64,000 bases of DNA from Gnetum montanum (GCA_015680685.1 MNCI01002763.1:41831-105830), one strand, 5' to 3'; positions 26,401-33,853 are shown, numbered from the stretch's first letter. Translations and numbers: made by a program. Notes: generated by a model not told the origin, from the letters alone.

Positions 26401-29400
26401 TTATGCTTAGTGGCATTATTTGTTTTGAGACCAAATAAGATAATTCTCCAAATCCATGACGAAAGACTTTATCTTCCCATGTTGCTCCCCTACATTTAAA
26501 CCTAGTGATACCCTGTTTTGATACTTGAAATCATAATATTTAATTGTAATCATAGCATTTTCCTCTTATATCAAATAGAAATCAACTGAATTAATCATCA
26601 TATGAGAATTCATGCAACTTTATTCAATTGAAATTGAAATGAAAAGTGTACATACAGTTATTTCATAAAAAATTGGCAAAGATGATATAAAATAAATGTT
26701 TAAAGAGATCGTAGCAGTTGACTGGACCGTGTAGGGGTGAAGCACTGTTTTGGTATCGGTCATGTAAGCAGTACTAGACAAGTCCTATACAAACATGAGC
26801 CCAATCACTATACAAAATGGCCCTAAGAGTTACATGACACCACCTAACAAGACCAGAAAAGGACAAAACAGAAAACCACAACTGTCCTAGGCCTTACAGT
26901 GGGTACCCCATAGAAAGTGCCTCAGCAATGTAAGTCTTATCCTCATCTTCAGTGCAGGACTTCTAGATCTTAGTAATTGCTTTGAACTAGGCCTCTCCAG
27001 CTAGGCTTTTGTGCAGGGTGAAGAGTCACTGAAAGCCTGCAATAATTGTGGGTCATCTGCAGGGGGTGTACTTGGTGAGACCAAGGATTTTAAATGGACA
27101 GTAACCAGACATGAGGACTCTATTCCTAACTCCCTTCCACATTGACGTCTAGATCACCTCTTACTTCTTAACAGCTTCACATTCCTTCTCCTGCTCTGCC
27201 AGATCTTCTAAACTGAGCTTCCTTGATGCTTGAGTCTTATAAGAACAAGAAGTCTCCCCCTTAAATCATAATTATTAAGACAATTAGTTAGTCAATAATT
27301 AACAAAATTTTGCACTTTTTTCACATAACTTTTCCCACTCTGTTCTCTGTTTATTTATTTGTTTGTTGATTAATTTTGACAGGGAAGACATTTTAAGCGG
27401 TAAAAGCCATCTCTGGCAAGATTCCAAAGTGTTGCAGTACAACATAGGTGCCTATTATTAGAGTAAACAATGCACGCCCTGAGATGTAAAGAAATTGTGG
27501 GCATGAAATGGTTAAAACTGAATTTTCTCTTTTAGATCCATCCCTAGGGGCTCCACATGAGCTAATAAAATACTTCCCTTTCAGTTTTAGTTTAAGAATA
27601 CAAAACATTTATGTAATTGAAACGTGGAAATCACAAGTTATTTGATTTTCCAGATTTACAAACAGATGTGACAATGACAAATATCTGCTAACAAATGTGT
27701 GTTTATTGGGCTCAACCATCTTTCACTTTGATGATAGCTTTCTTATGTAGCTTATTTCATACTGAAAATATTTCCCACACAAATTGTACAAAAACAAAAA
27801 ATACAAAAGGAAAAGAAATGAACCAAGGCTAGATAATTGATTGATGCTTTTATACAATGCTCTTTAAAATTTTTTCTGTATAATAGGACAATACAATGCA
27901 GTGGAACAAACCTTGTCATCAATATCTGTAAAATTCCGAACATACTTCACATCATATCCTAAATGCTGAAGATATCTGCCAAATAATTTTTCCAGATGCA
28001 TAATGTTCAAGACATGCCAATAAAGCTAGTAACTAATCTGTGGCTCCTTCATACAGCACATCGTTTTAACATAATAGCTCTAAAGACTGAGAAACCAAAA
28101 GAGTTGCAACTTTAAAACCAGTCTTGTAGCATTTCCTTGGCCGAAATAACAAACAAATAAAATAAAATAAACTTAATGTTAAAAGTGAAAAAAATAAAAA
28201 TGATGTTTTCTGAACAAATTAGTGAAATTAATACTTAAAAATGGATGGAACGTGTAAGTGTTTAAATACAACATCTACCTAATGAACAGCCAGCTGCACG
28301 TACTAAAATTTTAAGAAGCTTATGTTTCACAAGGTCTGGAAACACAATATACACAGATGAGTTTGGGGAACATATTTTCTTGGGGAAAAGTTGGGAATGC
28401 AATAGGAACATGAAGTTTTAAAATGTGCAAAAACGCCAAGGTAATAAATTTAAAAAATGAAACAGGCTTAACATGAATAATAGGGTATATGTAATAATGA
28501 AATAATCTATTAATCTTAAAATGTTAATATATTATATCTTGTCATATCTTTGAAACCTAAAAGTTGCTTTCACAGTTTTATTCGTAGCTGATGTTCTAGG
28601 AACATTCCTTGAATTTGGGGAGACATTGAGTTACATTTCAGGAGTGCAAAATGCATTGGGAACATTCATGAAAGTTGAGTGTTACCATCAAGGTTACCCA
28701 TACATTTCTAAGGCTCTAGGGATGCATGCATATACATGTAATGTATGGAATGTAAGATTTTGACCATAACTATATTCTCAACAAACAATATAAGGAAATA
28801 AATTGATATGAATCCCAAATTTTATTTTATTTTTTGGTGCTAAGAGACCATTTACCAGTTGGCTGGACTTGATCATGGAAAATAAATAATTATAATCATA
28901 ATGCTAATAACCAGCTGACTGGATTTTGCAAGGAAAATAAACAAATAAAGTTATAGTAACATTGGATACCAGTTGGTTGGACTTTGTCACTAAAAATGAA
29001 TAATTATGGTCATAACACTTATTACCAGTTGCCTAGACTTTGTCAGTGAAAATAAATAATTATGGTCATTACGTTGAGCCAAGAGATAAACTTTTTGACA
29101 TGAAAAATAAAAAGATTCTCTCAGCCAAATAGTATATATATATTATAACTATATAGCTAAATTAGTTACATCACCATTTAAACTCAAAATGTCTTAAACA
29201 GGCTTACAGTCTAGAGCATTTACACCTTACTACTTTTTTGAGTTTAAGATAATAAATAGCAGACTTTACCCAACACAATATACAAATCATCTTCCACCTT
29301 CAACATCCTGCCCTACAAATTCAATCTCCAAATTTCCAAATCTTTTTGAACTTGTTCTCCATTGGCATCCATAAGGATTACATGAAATATATGGAAGCAT

Positions 29401-31308
29401 ATTAAAGACAACTTTAAACTAATTGTTATTTACCAGTCATAGTAAAAAGGGCTTACAATAGATAACCCTATTTTGTTGAGACAAGGCTAGGATGATAATG
29501 AGGAGGAAGAGGAATAAGAGATTTATAATGCCAACCAGCCATCTTTGACCCACTTTCTCTAAAACTTTAATTCATAATACCTTTTTATCCCTTTCAAGAA
29601 ATAATGGTATACCCAAACATCTGCCCAAAAGACTAGCCCATTCACATCTAAAAACATTTCTAATAATCTTGTAATCAATATCTTCTGAGAATTTTTGCTT
29701 CTTACAAAACAAAGTGCTTTTCTCAAGACCTATCTTTCTAAATCTGGTACCTGAAAAAAACTATCTGACATCTCCTTCAAGTTTGGAATTTATCGTTCTT
29801 CAACTTCCCAAAAGATAAATGTAACATCAAAAAATTGAACATGTGTAAAATCAAGTAGGCCATAACCAGATGTAATACTTTTCATTATTTGAAAAAGCTG
29901 CTATGTACTCCCTTTACAAATTTGGTAGGGAAGACAATCATACTGGAAACAACATTTCACAGTCCAAGGTTTCCTCCACCACACTAACCAAGTAAACCTC
30001 AAAGACACTCACTTCTGTATCCTCAATCCTCACAACATTAATGATGGCTCACAATCATTTGCAATAGCATTAGTTTAATTTAATTATGCCCAACTCTTTC
30101 CTTAATACAAACAATATGTCCTAATAACAGCCTTGACAATGGAGATGGAAACTGAAAAATTGTTCTAACACTGGCTTCTAAATGACATGTTCACAGCTCC
30201 TTGGACATGTTTAATGCAAAATGCAAGCCTTGTGTTCATTGGTTTCAGGTCTTCAATCATTGGCATGTTGGTTACACAACAAAGTAAGTACACATAACTT
30301 CTGAAATCCTGGGTTGTATTTTAGCCATGCCATAAGCATTCATGCATGCCATGTATTAGTTTTTTAAAAAAATAATAATAATACGTCTATGTGTCTATGT
30401 TTGCCTTCTATTTGTTTGTTAAGTGTGAATAGGAATTGCCTGGTTTTGCTTCAATGACAATTTTATTTACATTCAATGAACTTAGCTACTGTCCACAGTA
30501 TAAATTAGCGTGTTCCCATTCCATTGTTTAGTCAACCTTGGTGATCTGCTACTAGAGCATGGTTCGGCGGCAAAGTGAGCTCATTTTCCTTATTTAAGGA
30601 TAAATATAGAACTACAAAACTGATAAAGTTGCTTAAACGCAAATTTTAGCATTTTCATAGGCACTCTACATCAGTCTTTGTACGCACTTAACGGCACTAC
30701 TGATTAGTAAATTCTCAATTCTGATTTGCTTTAACCTCTGCCTTTCTGTTATTACAACTCCAGGGCTTGTTTGGTTTGGCAAGAAAAGCACACCAAATCT
30801 ATGAATGCACATTTCCTCACTAATAAGCGATGAATTCATGAAGCAGACACGAAAATGATTACGAAATGCAAAGCATACGAAAACCAAGCATCAAATTCTA
30901 GGACCAAAACATCCGAGAAACACAATTAAGAACAAAGGCGGCGAAATCGTACCGACAAAGGATATCGAAAGTGACATAGACACGAGCGTGGCCTATGTGA
31001 CTGTAATCATAAGCCGTGATTCCGCACACATACATGCCGACCTTTCCAGGCTCTCTGGGATGGAACAATTCCTTCTGCTTGCTCATTGTGTTGTACAGAT
31101 ACAAATCCTTTTCACCAGGCTTCACATCCAAGGGTGTTGCAATACCGGATTCAGAAAAAGCTCTCGCAAGCAATTTGCGCGGGCGTGCAGAGAAGGAAGA
31201 AGAGAAAATGATGTTGGATTTGCAATAACACCTTGCTCCATTATGAAATGTGAAATAAGTGGCCATTGCTCTGGCATTGGAGACTATGTGTAATGTTGCA
31301 GCTCTCAT
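5216..31308 (-). CDS. SYCO: Cysteinyl-tRNA synthetase (cysteine--tRNA ligase), nine exons
   Basis: Class I aminoacyl-tRNA synthetase that charges tRNA-Cys with cysteine using ATP. Coding exons on the minus strand: 31308-30953, 27975-27912, 23134-22973, 14267-14094, 14000-13719, 13637-13512, 13405-13202, 5706-5605 and 5443-5216, joining in frame to 565 codons plus TAG, close to the usual plant length. Visible landmarks: MYVCGIT with zinc ligand C95, HIGH at 104-107, HIEC with C276, HHENE with H301 and E305 as the other zinc ligands, and KMSKS at 333-337. The C-terminus ends with GTTWRPAIP, typical of plant members. The first 52 residues contain no acidic residue and are rich in S, R and A, as in a plastid/mitochondrial transit peptide. 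Every splice site is GT-AG except intron 8 (GC-AG). No frameshift or stop was found, so the gene looks intact despite 24 kb of intron. Confidence 0.95.
5444..5604 (-). other. CysRS intron 8, GC-AG type
   Basis: 161-bp intron between exons 8 and 9. The donor reads CAG|GCAAGT and the acceptor GACAATAG. GC is the only donor compatible with the conserved protein across the junction (YSQ to VLGEL), and the rest of the donor matches the strong consensus that GC introns normally need. Confidence 0.85.
5605..5706 (-). CDS. SYCO: CysRS exon 8
   Basis: 34 codons, phase 0. Acceptor CATGCAG; the donor is CAG|GCAAGT, a GC donor with otherwise perfect consensus. Encodes [19 protein letters not shown] through [12 protein letters not shown], helical C-terminal domain. 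It lies 7.5 kb from exon 7. Confidence 0.9.
5707..6600 (-). other. CysRS intron 7, exon-8-proximal part
   Basis: AT-rich intron sequence (the full intron is 5707-13201). Apart from the acceptor of exon 8 at 5707-5720, nothing coding or repetitive was recognised. Confidence 0.5.
6601..6850 (+). repeat. Tandem duplication, two 125-bp units
   Basis: Two adjacent copies with period 125 bp (6601-6725 and 6726-6850), differing at only a handful of positions. Both contain GATGTATTTAGTT, CTCTGGGAGCTTGTATCTG and ACACCTCTAGAGTTTGAAT. Copy similarity suggests a fairly recent local duplication inside intron 7. Confidence 0.9.
6851..7380. other. Intron 7 stretch, no clear content
   Basis: Unassigned intronic sequence. 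The only notable part is the right end, where AATTGTTATCCACTA-like words recur between 7325 and 7410 and a 28-bp block (7353-7380) recurs inverted at 8467-8494. Confidence 0.4.
7381..7965 (-). mobile_element. LTR remnant, family 1, minus orientation
   Basis: Shares, in the same order and direction as 32615-33432, the landmarks GGGATTACCAAG, GTGAACCAAGTAATAA, AATCTCGATCTTATTGTCATGTG, GTGGACATTCACTG, ATAAAACTACAAGAGTTTG and a TATTTATAGACAAAATTAG region holding a minus-strand TATAAATA near 7775. Internal sequence of an element is not attached, so it may be a truncated or solo LTR. Its U3 holds a tandem repeat (7803-7867). Confidence 0.65.
7803..7867. repeat. 33-bp tandem pair in LTR U3
   Basis: Two units of about 33 bp, each with GG(C)CTAGTC-ATGCAATAGACT and an ATT end, followed by shorter ATCGAG-CCTTG repeats up to about 7915. 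They sit in the U3 part of the minus-oriented LTR remnant, where transcription enhancers normally lie. Confidence 0.7.
8130..9490 (+). pseudogene. Copia-type gag-pol fragment (gag end, protease, pre-integrase)
   Basis: Order and motifs are those of Ty1/Copia: a gag tail with the zinc knuckle [14 protein letters not shown] (about 8670-8712), then in the open frame 8864-9310 the aspartic protease motif [12 protein letters not shown], and [15 protein letters not shown] as in the pre-integrase linker. In the same frame after a TGA comes [16 protein letters not shown], the GAG-pre-integrase HxRLGHL motif. Gag has several stops and the integrase and reverse transcriptase are missing, so it is a truncated dead copy, antisense to the host gene. 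Confidence 0.82.
9491..9829. other. Intron 7 spacer
   Basis: No gene, motif or repeat recognised between the Copia fragment and the repeat array to the right. Confidence 0.4.
9830..11940. repeat. Degenerate long-unit repeat array in intron 7
   Basis: A set of words recurs in the same order about every 500-700 bp: GTGAGGTCTGGTC, CT-rich then AAAGAAAACTG, TTTTTCCTTTCATTTTT-ATCAGTTTTTGAGGG-AGAGAG, GGCTGTTCCATTTC-TTCATT, TGATTTAAGAGAGG, GTTGGAGGC-ACATTCATCAT and AAACAAATGGAAACTTTGTTT. Copies of the ATCAGTTTTT block start near 10399, 10926 and 11656. A partial diverged copy lies at 19635-19800 and part of the first block at 14350-14430. A simple (GA)n run is at 11020-11038. No coding capacity was recognised. 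Confidence 0.65.
12160..12910 (+). pseudogene. Unidentified coding-like remnant with proline-rich repeats
   Basis: Higher GC than its surroundings, with two direct repeats of about 120 bp (near 12428-12525 and 12548-12640) sharing CAGCTCCTCA, CCACCACCAAC and TTGCC-ACTTC. They read as proline-rich protein (PPPTLPTST). A frame at 12723-12908 is open for 61 codons ([18 protein letters not shown] and so on). I do not recognise the protein. It may be a captured or retro-copied gene fragment in the intron. The antisense frame at 12901-12602 is probably a shadow. Confidence 0.35.
12911..13201 (-). other. Intron 7, exon-7-proximal end
   Basis: Short AT-rich intronic sequence leading to the donor CAG|GTTTGA at 13201. 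Nothing else was seen. Confidence 0.45.
13202..13405 (-). CDS. SYCO: CysRS exon 7
   Basis: 68 codons, phase 0, acceptor TTTACAG and donor CAG|GTTTGA. Encodes [13 protein letters not shown] through [19 protein letters not shown], the DALR-type helical domain with the conserved M-x-DDL-x-(T/V)P segment here as MSNDLHVP. Confidence 0.92.
13512..13637 (-). CDS. SYCO: CysRS exon 6
   Basis: 42 codons, phase 0, acceptor GTTGCAG and donor CAG|GTAATG. Begins [14 protein letters not shown] and contains [13 protein letters not shown] and [10 protein letters not shown], the stem-contact region after KMSKS. Intron 5 on its 5' side is only 81 bp. Confidence 0.93.
13719..14000 (-). CDS. SYCO: CysRS exon 5 (zinc ligands, KMSKS)
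   Basis: 94 codons, phase 0, acceptor GTTTTAG and donor GAG|GTCAGA. Contains [12 protein letters not shown] with zinc ligand C276, [20 protein letters not shown] with H301 and E305, and the KMSKS signature at 333-337 followed by LGNFFTIRE. It is the catalytic core of the enzyme. Confidence 0.95.
14094..14267 (-). CDS. SYCO: CysRS exon 4
   Basis: 58 codons, phase 0, acceptor ATGCAG and donor AAA|GTGAGT. Contains [27 protein letters not shown] and PSDFALWK, all family signatures. It lies 8.7 kb from exon 3 but only 93 bp from exon 5. Confidence 0.94.
14268..14769 (-). other. CysRS intron 3, exon-4-proximal part
   Basis: Contains the exon 4 acceptor, a partial copy of the dispersed GGTGAGACCTGATTG/CTCTCATTTCTTTCT repeat at about 14365-14430, and a (TACA/TATA)n simple stretch at 14555-14595. 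Confidence 0.45.
14770..18900 (+). mobile_element. Decayed LINE (ORF1, endonuclease, reverse transcriptase)
   Basis: A plus-strand (antisense to host) non-LTR retrotransposon in intron 3. ORF1 remnant (14.77-15.5 kb) has a coiled-coil segment [17 protein letters not shown], then [15 protein letters not shown], like the L1-type ORF1 'GIPE' region. The endonuclease region shows FYGDFNAR (about 16190) and EVIDLTFM (16495). The RT region has a [17 protein letters not shown] block (17340), [13 protein letters not shown] (17760), [11 protein letters not shown] (18020) and FTNDVALF in place of F-ADD (18150). Many stops and frameshifts. A SINE at 16993-17150 interrupts it between endonuclease and RT. 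Confidence 0.75.
16993..17150 (-). mobile_element. tRNA-derived SINE, copy 1
   Basis: Minus-strand unit of about 158 bp. Head: GGTAAGGTGCTTG (box-A-like) and GGGTTCAAGCC (box-B-like) spaced as in a tRNA, then AGGCATAGCCACTTGAAAAG and TAGTCCTCCTAGGATCC. It aligns over its whole length with 19456-19612. It interrupts the LINE at 14.8-18.9 kb and so is younger than that LINE. Confidence 0.65.
18901..19455. other. Intron 3 spacer with microsatellites
   Basis: No gene seen. Holds (CT)n at 19173-19188 and a (TA)n-(TGTA)n run at 19423-19456 next to SINE copy 2, possibly its tail or target. Confidence 0.5.
19456..19612 (-). mobile_element. tRNA-derived SINE, copy 2
   Basis: Same family as 16993-17150. 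On the minus strand it reads GTCATGGTAAGGATGCTTG, then GGGTTTGAGCCTGGG (box B), GTGGCCACTCGAAATAGG and CCTAGGACCCCTCC. Flanked on the left by TATG/TA simple repeats. Confidence 0.65.
19635..19800. repeat. Diverged copy of the intron 7 long-unit repeat
   Basis: Contains GAGAGAGAGGGAGAAAG, CCATTTTCTGACTTAAGAGAGGTG, TTGCTGGGTTTGG, GAGCTTGGAG and AGATTCATCGT in the order seen at 11020-11230. This shows the unit is dispersed and not confined to one tandem array. Confidence 0.55.
19801..21235. other. Intron 3 spacer, no clear content
   Basis: About 1.4 kb of AT-rich intron. I saw no recognisable protein similarity; short open frames here look like chance. Confidence 0.4.
21236..22680 (+). mobile_element. 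RTE-type plant LINE, 5'-truncated (RT domain to 3' end)
   Basis: Follows the plant RTE reverse transcriptase from [17 protein letters not shown] through [46 protein letters not shown] and FINLEKTYD. It continues to the C-terminal [28 protein letters not shown] and WFDHVQKRP blocks. The 3' end shows the typical CCATGTAGTTGGGATAATGCTGG followed by TGAT-type repeats. Stops and a damaged catalytic region (the FADD segment is missing near 21.9 kb) show it is dead. Plus strand, antisense to the host gene, with no endonuclease part. Confidence 0.85.
22681..22972 (-). other. CysRS intron 3, exon-3-proximal end
   Basis: Short intronic stretch carrying the exon 3 donor CAG|GTATGAG at 22972. Nothing else recognised. 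Confidence 0.45.
22973..23134 (-). CDS. SYCO: CysRS exon 3
   Basis: 54 codons, phase 0 at both ends, acceptor TTACAG and donor CAG|GTATGAG. Encodes [19 protein letters not shown] through [18 protein letters not shown], the catalytic-domain insertion region of bacterial-type CysRS. Confidence 0.93.
23455..23600 (+). mobile_element. tRNA-like SINE head
   Basis: A box TAGCTTAGTGG at 23462-23472 and B box GGTTTGATTCC at 23505-23515 are 43 bp apart, start to start, as in a tRNA gene. The tRNA fold itself is poor (no paired acceptor stem evident), so a tRNA-derived SINE or tRNA pseudogene is more likely than a working tRNA. The 3' limit is uncertain. It lies in CysRS intron 2. Confidence 0.5.
23765..26250 (-). 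mobile_element. RTE-type plant LINE with endonuclease and RT
   Basis: Minus strand, sense with the host gene, in intron 2. The endonuclease part (26.25-25.7 kb) reads [32 protein letters not shown] and KCIKWWNLK, as in RTE endonucleases and the linker. RT part (25.1-24.6 kb): [44 protein letters not shown] and [11 protein letters not shown]. The C-terminal block with MLRW-like and RKGKLHN-like segments runs to the 3' end, which on the minus strand reads GCCGACCCTATTTTGTTGGG AAAAGGCTAGGATTATGATGATG, a hallmark of plant RTE LINE tails. Several stops and frameshifts. Confidence 0.87.
26251..27911 (-). other. CysRS intron 2, exon-2-proximal part
   Basis: About 1.7 kb with no recognised genes. 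The segment 26.7-27.26 kb is more GC-rich than its neighbours and could be an old LTR or untranslated part of a transposon, but no paired repeat was found. Confidence 0.35.
27912..27975 (-). CDS. SYCO: CysRS exon 2
   Basis: 64 bp, acceptor TTTGGCAG|A and donor AAG|GTTTGT. Encodes the completed Arg and [21 protein letters not shown], the strongly conserved segment just after the HIGH region ([10 protein letters not shown]). Flanked by introns of 3.0 and 4.8 kb. Confidence 0.93.
27976..28851 (-). other. CysRS intron 1, exon-2-proximal part
   Basis: AT-rich intronic sequence bearing the exon 2 acceptor. No gene or repeat was recognised. Confidence 0.4.
28852..29073. repeat. Minisatellite, four units of 52-60 bp
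   Basis: Units start near 28852, 28907, 28967 and 29022 and share TTACCAGTTGGCTGGACTTTG, then GAAAATAAATAATTATGGTCATAA. Unit 2 is the most diverged. Lies in intron 1 of the synthetase gene. Confidence 0.85.
29455..29515 (+). mobile_element. RTE LINE 3'-end fragment
   Basis: AACCCTATTTTGTTGAGACA AGGCTAGGATGATAATGAGG matches the 3' tails of the RTE copies at 22.65 kb and 23.77 kb. Only the tail is visible, so this is a heavily 5'-truncated insertion or a SINE that borrows the tail. Confidence 0.6.
29530..30000 (-). pseudogene. Possible plant L1 LINE reverse transcriptase fragment
   Basis: On the minus strand a frame reads [20 protein letters not shown], resembling the plant L1 motif HLQFADDTLIF with the FADD box decayed. 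It is followed by a region with KSTLFC and [16 protein letters not shown] that would correspond to the LPxxYLGLPLG block. Frames are broken and the match is short, so this is tentative. Confidence 0.45.
30001..30952 (-). other. CysRS intron 1, exon-1-proximal part
   Basis: No gene recognised. Carries the exon 1 donor GTACGA at 30952. The first intron in total is 2,977 bp. Confidence 0.45.
30953..31308 (-). CDS. SYCO: CysRS exon 1 (start codon, transit peptide, HIGH motif)
   Basis: 118 codons plus 2 nt (CG of an Arg codon completed by exon 2). ATG at 31308 has A at -3. A second in-frame ATG at 31266 (codon 15), in GCAATGGCC, has a better plant initiation context. Mature-type sequence begins near [12 protein letters not shown] at residue 70. 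The donor is CG|GTACGA. Zinc ligand C95 and the ATP-binding HIGH motif lie here. Confidence 0.93.
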
Positions 31309-31530
31309 TTTCGCTGCTGCAGTTGCTCGTCATCCACTCCCCTTCATTGCAATCAGCATATGTCTGGACATTTGTACACTTAACGTGTATTGATTGCTTG
31401 AGATATGCTTTCAGAGATTTTAGATTCGTCACACAGCAGATGAACAAAGAAGAAACTGTATCCAGTACTCATATGATGTAAATATGTGGCTGCGTATTTA
31501 TCGTTGGTTATATATATTCAGGTGCAAGGA
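31309..31530 (-). promoter_or_regulatory. Putative CysRS 5' UTR and core promoter
   Basis: On the minus strand TATATATAA occurs at 31517-31508, about 200 bp upstream of the ATG. The stretch from there to the ATG has no long open frame and would be a plausible 5' UTR. No transcript evidence is available, so the TATA call rests on position and sequence alone. Confidence 0.35.
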
Positions 31531-32463
31531 ACGTGCATACTTGGTATTTATATTGAAATTGAAAATTAAGAAAAGAAAATTAATTGTCAATGATTGTTGA
31601 TGAGGATGGTAAGAACCTTTAGATTACTCTCTCGATACTTCAAATTAAAAAAAAAGGTAGTAATAGAAAACCATAGTAAAAGATGAAAGAGTAATGTATG
31701 TAGATTTGCGGTAGTAATAAAAAGTTGCAGCAAAAGACAAACATTTATAAAAAAGGTAAATAAAAAAAGTAATGGTAAATGCTCTATGTTATTATTACTT
31801 TGTTATTTAGTGTAAATTCTAAGCTAATGATCTTTACCACTATCTATGACCTACTTCTCAATATTAGTTTTGACCTTTAAATTAACATTCTTGTTATTTG
31901 ATGATTATAGATTTGCTTTATGAGTTATTTATGTGGGCTAATGAATAGTTTTTATAGTACAAATAAAACATTCACAAAAACTTGTCTTCTTTGATATTAT
32001 TCTTATTGTTAACATCAACAGTAGATTGGTTTTTACTATCTTCAATTTTAACATGTTTTTTCTTTATCTTGGCATTTTTTTCCTTGAGCAAAAATGAATA
32101 TGCATGAAATAAATGCCCTTGATAATGATAATGACATAAGAATGCAATGTTGATCATTCATAAGTGAGTTCCAGATTTTGATGTTCAATCTAAAGGATAT
32201 GCTAAAGTTCCATGTTTTGAAAACTGAGCACACAATTATTAGTATTCTTAAGTCCCATTAAGTATATGAAGTCTATTTCTACACCTTTTGGTTTTCGTAG
32301 ACATTTTTTCGTTGAAATCAACCTTCTCAATCACATAAAGAATTAGTAGTACAAGTAGAAGGAAAGACTTATATTCAGCTAATTACATATTATAATTTTT
32401 CTAATTCTTGTAACTTTTTCCATGTGAAGAACATTTGTTTAATGCATGTTCTCTTTTGCTCAA
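31531..32463. other. Intergenic spacer upstream of CysRS
   Basis: AT-rich sequence between the gene's putative promoter and the outermost LTR of the nested cluster. No gene recognised; the small minus-strand frames near 32.0-32.2 kb look like chance. Confidence 0.4.
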
Positions 32464-32614
32464 TGATGAGTGTGTTAAGACAAGCTGTGTCGATGAAGCC
32501 CTATTGACACATGATTAAATGTGTTGATGCATCTGCATCAACACTAACATAGGCAAGGCCTATATAAATGTGACACCCACTTGCATTTATGACATCTTAG
32601 ATTGGTAACATAGC
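32464..32614 (+). mobile_element. Outer family-2 LTR, left part (U3 with TATA)
   Basis: Starts TGATGAGTGTG, like TGATGAATATTG at 54528. Contains a perfect palindrome at 32521-32544 and TATAAATG at 32563-32570, then ACCCACTTGCATTTATGACA as in the plus element's LTR at 42590-42610. It stops abruptly at the target duplication ATAGC (32610-32614) of the minus element; the rest of this LTR resumes at 62141. Confidence 0.75.
32521..32544. repeat. Perfect 24-bp palindrome in U3
   Basis: Arms GTGTTGATGCA and TGCATCAACAC are exact reverse complements around a TC loop. They sit 18 bp upstream of the LTR TATA box. Confidence 0.9.
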
Positions 32615-33432
32615 TAATGAGTGGTGGAGCAATCCAACACCCAACTATACAAGTCACGAGTGTTCACATGTGGCCTGATTACAATCCATGAATGGACTAT
32701 GTTAATATGCTAGTAATTGAGTTAAGCAAGCGATCATTGTCTTCCCACTTCAAATTAGTGAAGTCTAAGTGTATGGTTTAGCTTGTAGTGAGGCACATGA
32801 TAAATGATGTTGTAGGGCCAGTTATTCTCCCAAGTGTAAACATAATGAAAGTAGAATTAAATGCTAAGTCTAACTAATAACAGAAATGTCAATCTATTCT
32901 AGCCTATTGCGATGGATAACTATTCTTGATTTACCAAACATGTCTTGGGCTTATGTGATCATCACTAGGATTACCAAGTATTATGTTACTGGACGAACCA
33001 AGAGATAATACTGTTAGGATTACCAAATGATCACACTTAATGCTCGGAATCAGTCATGTACATTTTGCCTACTATTAACAAGTGAAAATAAAGTGCTTGG
33101 GAAAGTAAAGTATTATGCTAGTAAAACATTAAACATTATGCTAAATAAACATAAAAAACTAAGGAAATGTTGCAATGACGGAAAATAGTTTTGATCTTTA
33201 TTTCCATTACAACTTATGCCCAAGTACAAACTACTCAAACAAAGACACCATTCAACTATGACACATCACATTGCGGGCATTCACTCTTCTAATCGCTAAG
33301 TCTAAGTTCAAAAAATAAGACTGCAAGAGTTCTATTACAATGGGAATGAAAGTTAGCGAATTGTGCATCCAAGTATTGTTGATATGATATCTTTGTTATG
33401 ATATTGTAACACATCAAAGTTTGGATTTATCA
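32615..33432 (-). mobile_element. 3' LTR of the minus element
   Basis: 818 bp. Read on the minus strand it starts TGATAAATCC and ends CTCATTA next to the target duplication. It aligns end to end with the 5' LTR at 61252-62135 with many substitutions and one deletion of about 66 bp near 33375 that removes the TATA region. Confidence 0.88.
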
Positions 33433-33445
33433 TACCTCCACGACT
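33433..33445 (-). other. Polypurine-tract-like site of the minus element
   Basis: Minus-strand GTCGTGGAGGTA directly precedes the 3' LTR start, matching the equivalent sites at 2223-2234 and 54516-54527. Confidence 0.6.
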
Positions 33446-33848
33446 AACTGGAAACTTGTCCTTGAGTTAAAACAAAATGAGGATGGAGTCCCTTACAAAA
33501 TTGGAAGGTAAATCCAACTATATATGACTGACAAACTATTTATGTGACTCTGAAAGCTATAGTGGTGTTTGTATAAAAACTTGACACAAGTTCATGACAA
33601 GACAAAACCAAAAAAAAGACAAAATTTGGAGCAGCTTGATGTAGATTGGGTTCCTAGTGGTGGTGGCTCTTCCATCCGCTGCTTCCCTTTATCATCAGGC
33701 TTCTTAAATTGTTATATGTTTAGCAATGCCTGAAGTTTTTCTTTTTCTATCTTGTGATTGTGTACTGTCCATGCTTGTTGAGAGATGTGTGACGAGCTAG
33801 TACATCTCATAGGCATGGCAGTTGCAAGAACATTTAATTTGCTTTCAC
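33446..33848 (-). pseudogene. C-terminal end of the third ORF of the minus element and 3' UTR
   Basis: Minus-strand frame with KPDDKGKQRMEEPPPLGT (about 33700-33640) matches the C-terminus of the left-edge copy at 1945-2000, and 33848-33720 matches 1805-1940. Its continuation upstream lies at 37596, across the solo LTR R. Confidence 0.75.
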
Positions 33849-33853
33849 CTACT
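33849..33853. other. Target duplication of solo LTR R, left
   Basis: CTACT here (AGTAG on the minus strand) pairs with GTACC at 37591-37595 (GGTAC on the minus strand); 3 of 5 positions still agree. Removing R and one copy brings the third-ORF sequence back in line with the left-edge copy (TGGTAYGTGAAAGC). Confidence 0.55.

Noticed and set aside
30988-31293. Open frames of 70-101 codons antisense to CysRS exon 1
   Set aside because: They are shadows of a well-supported exon on the other strand.
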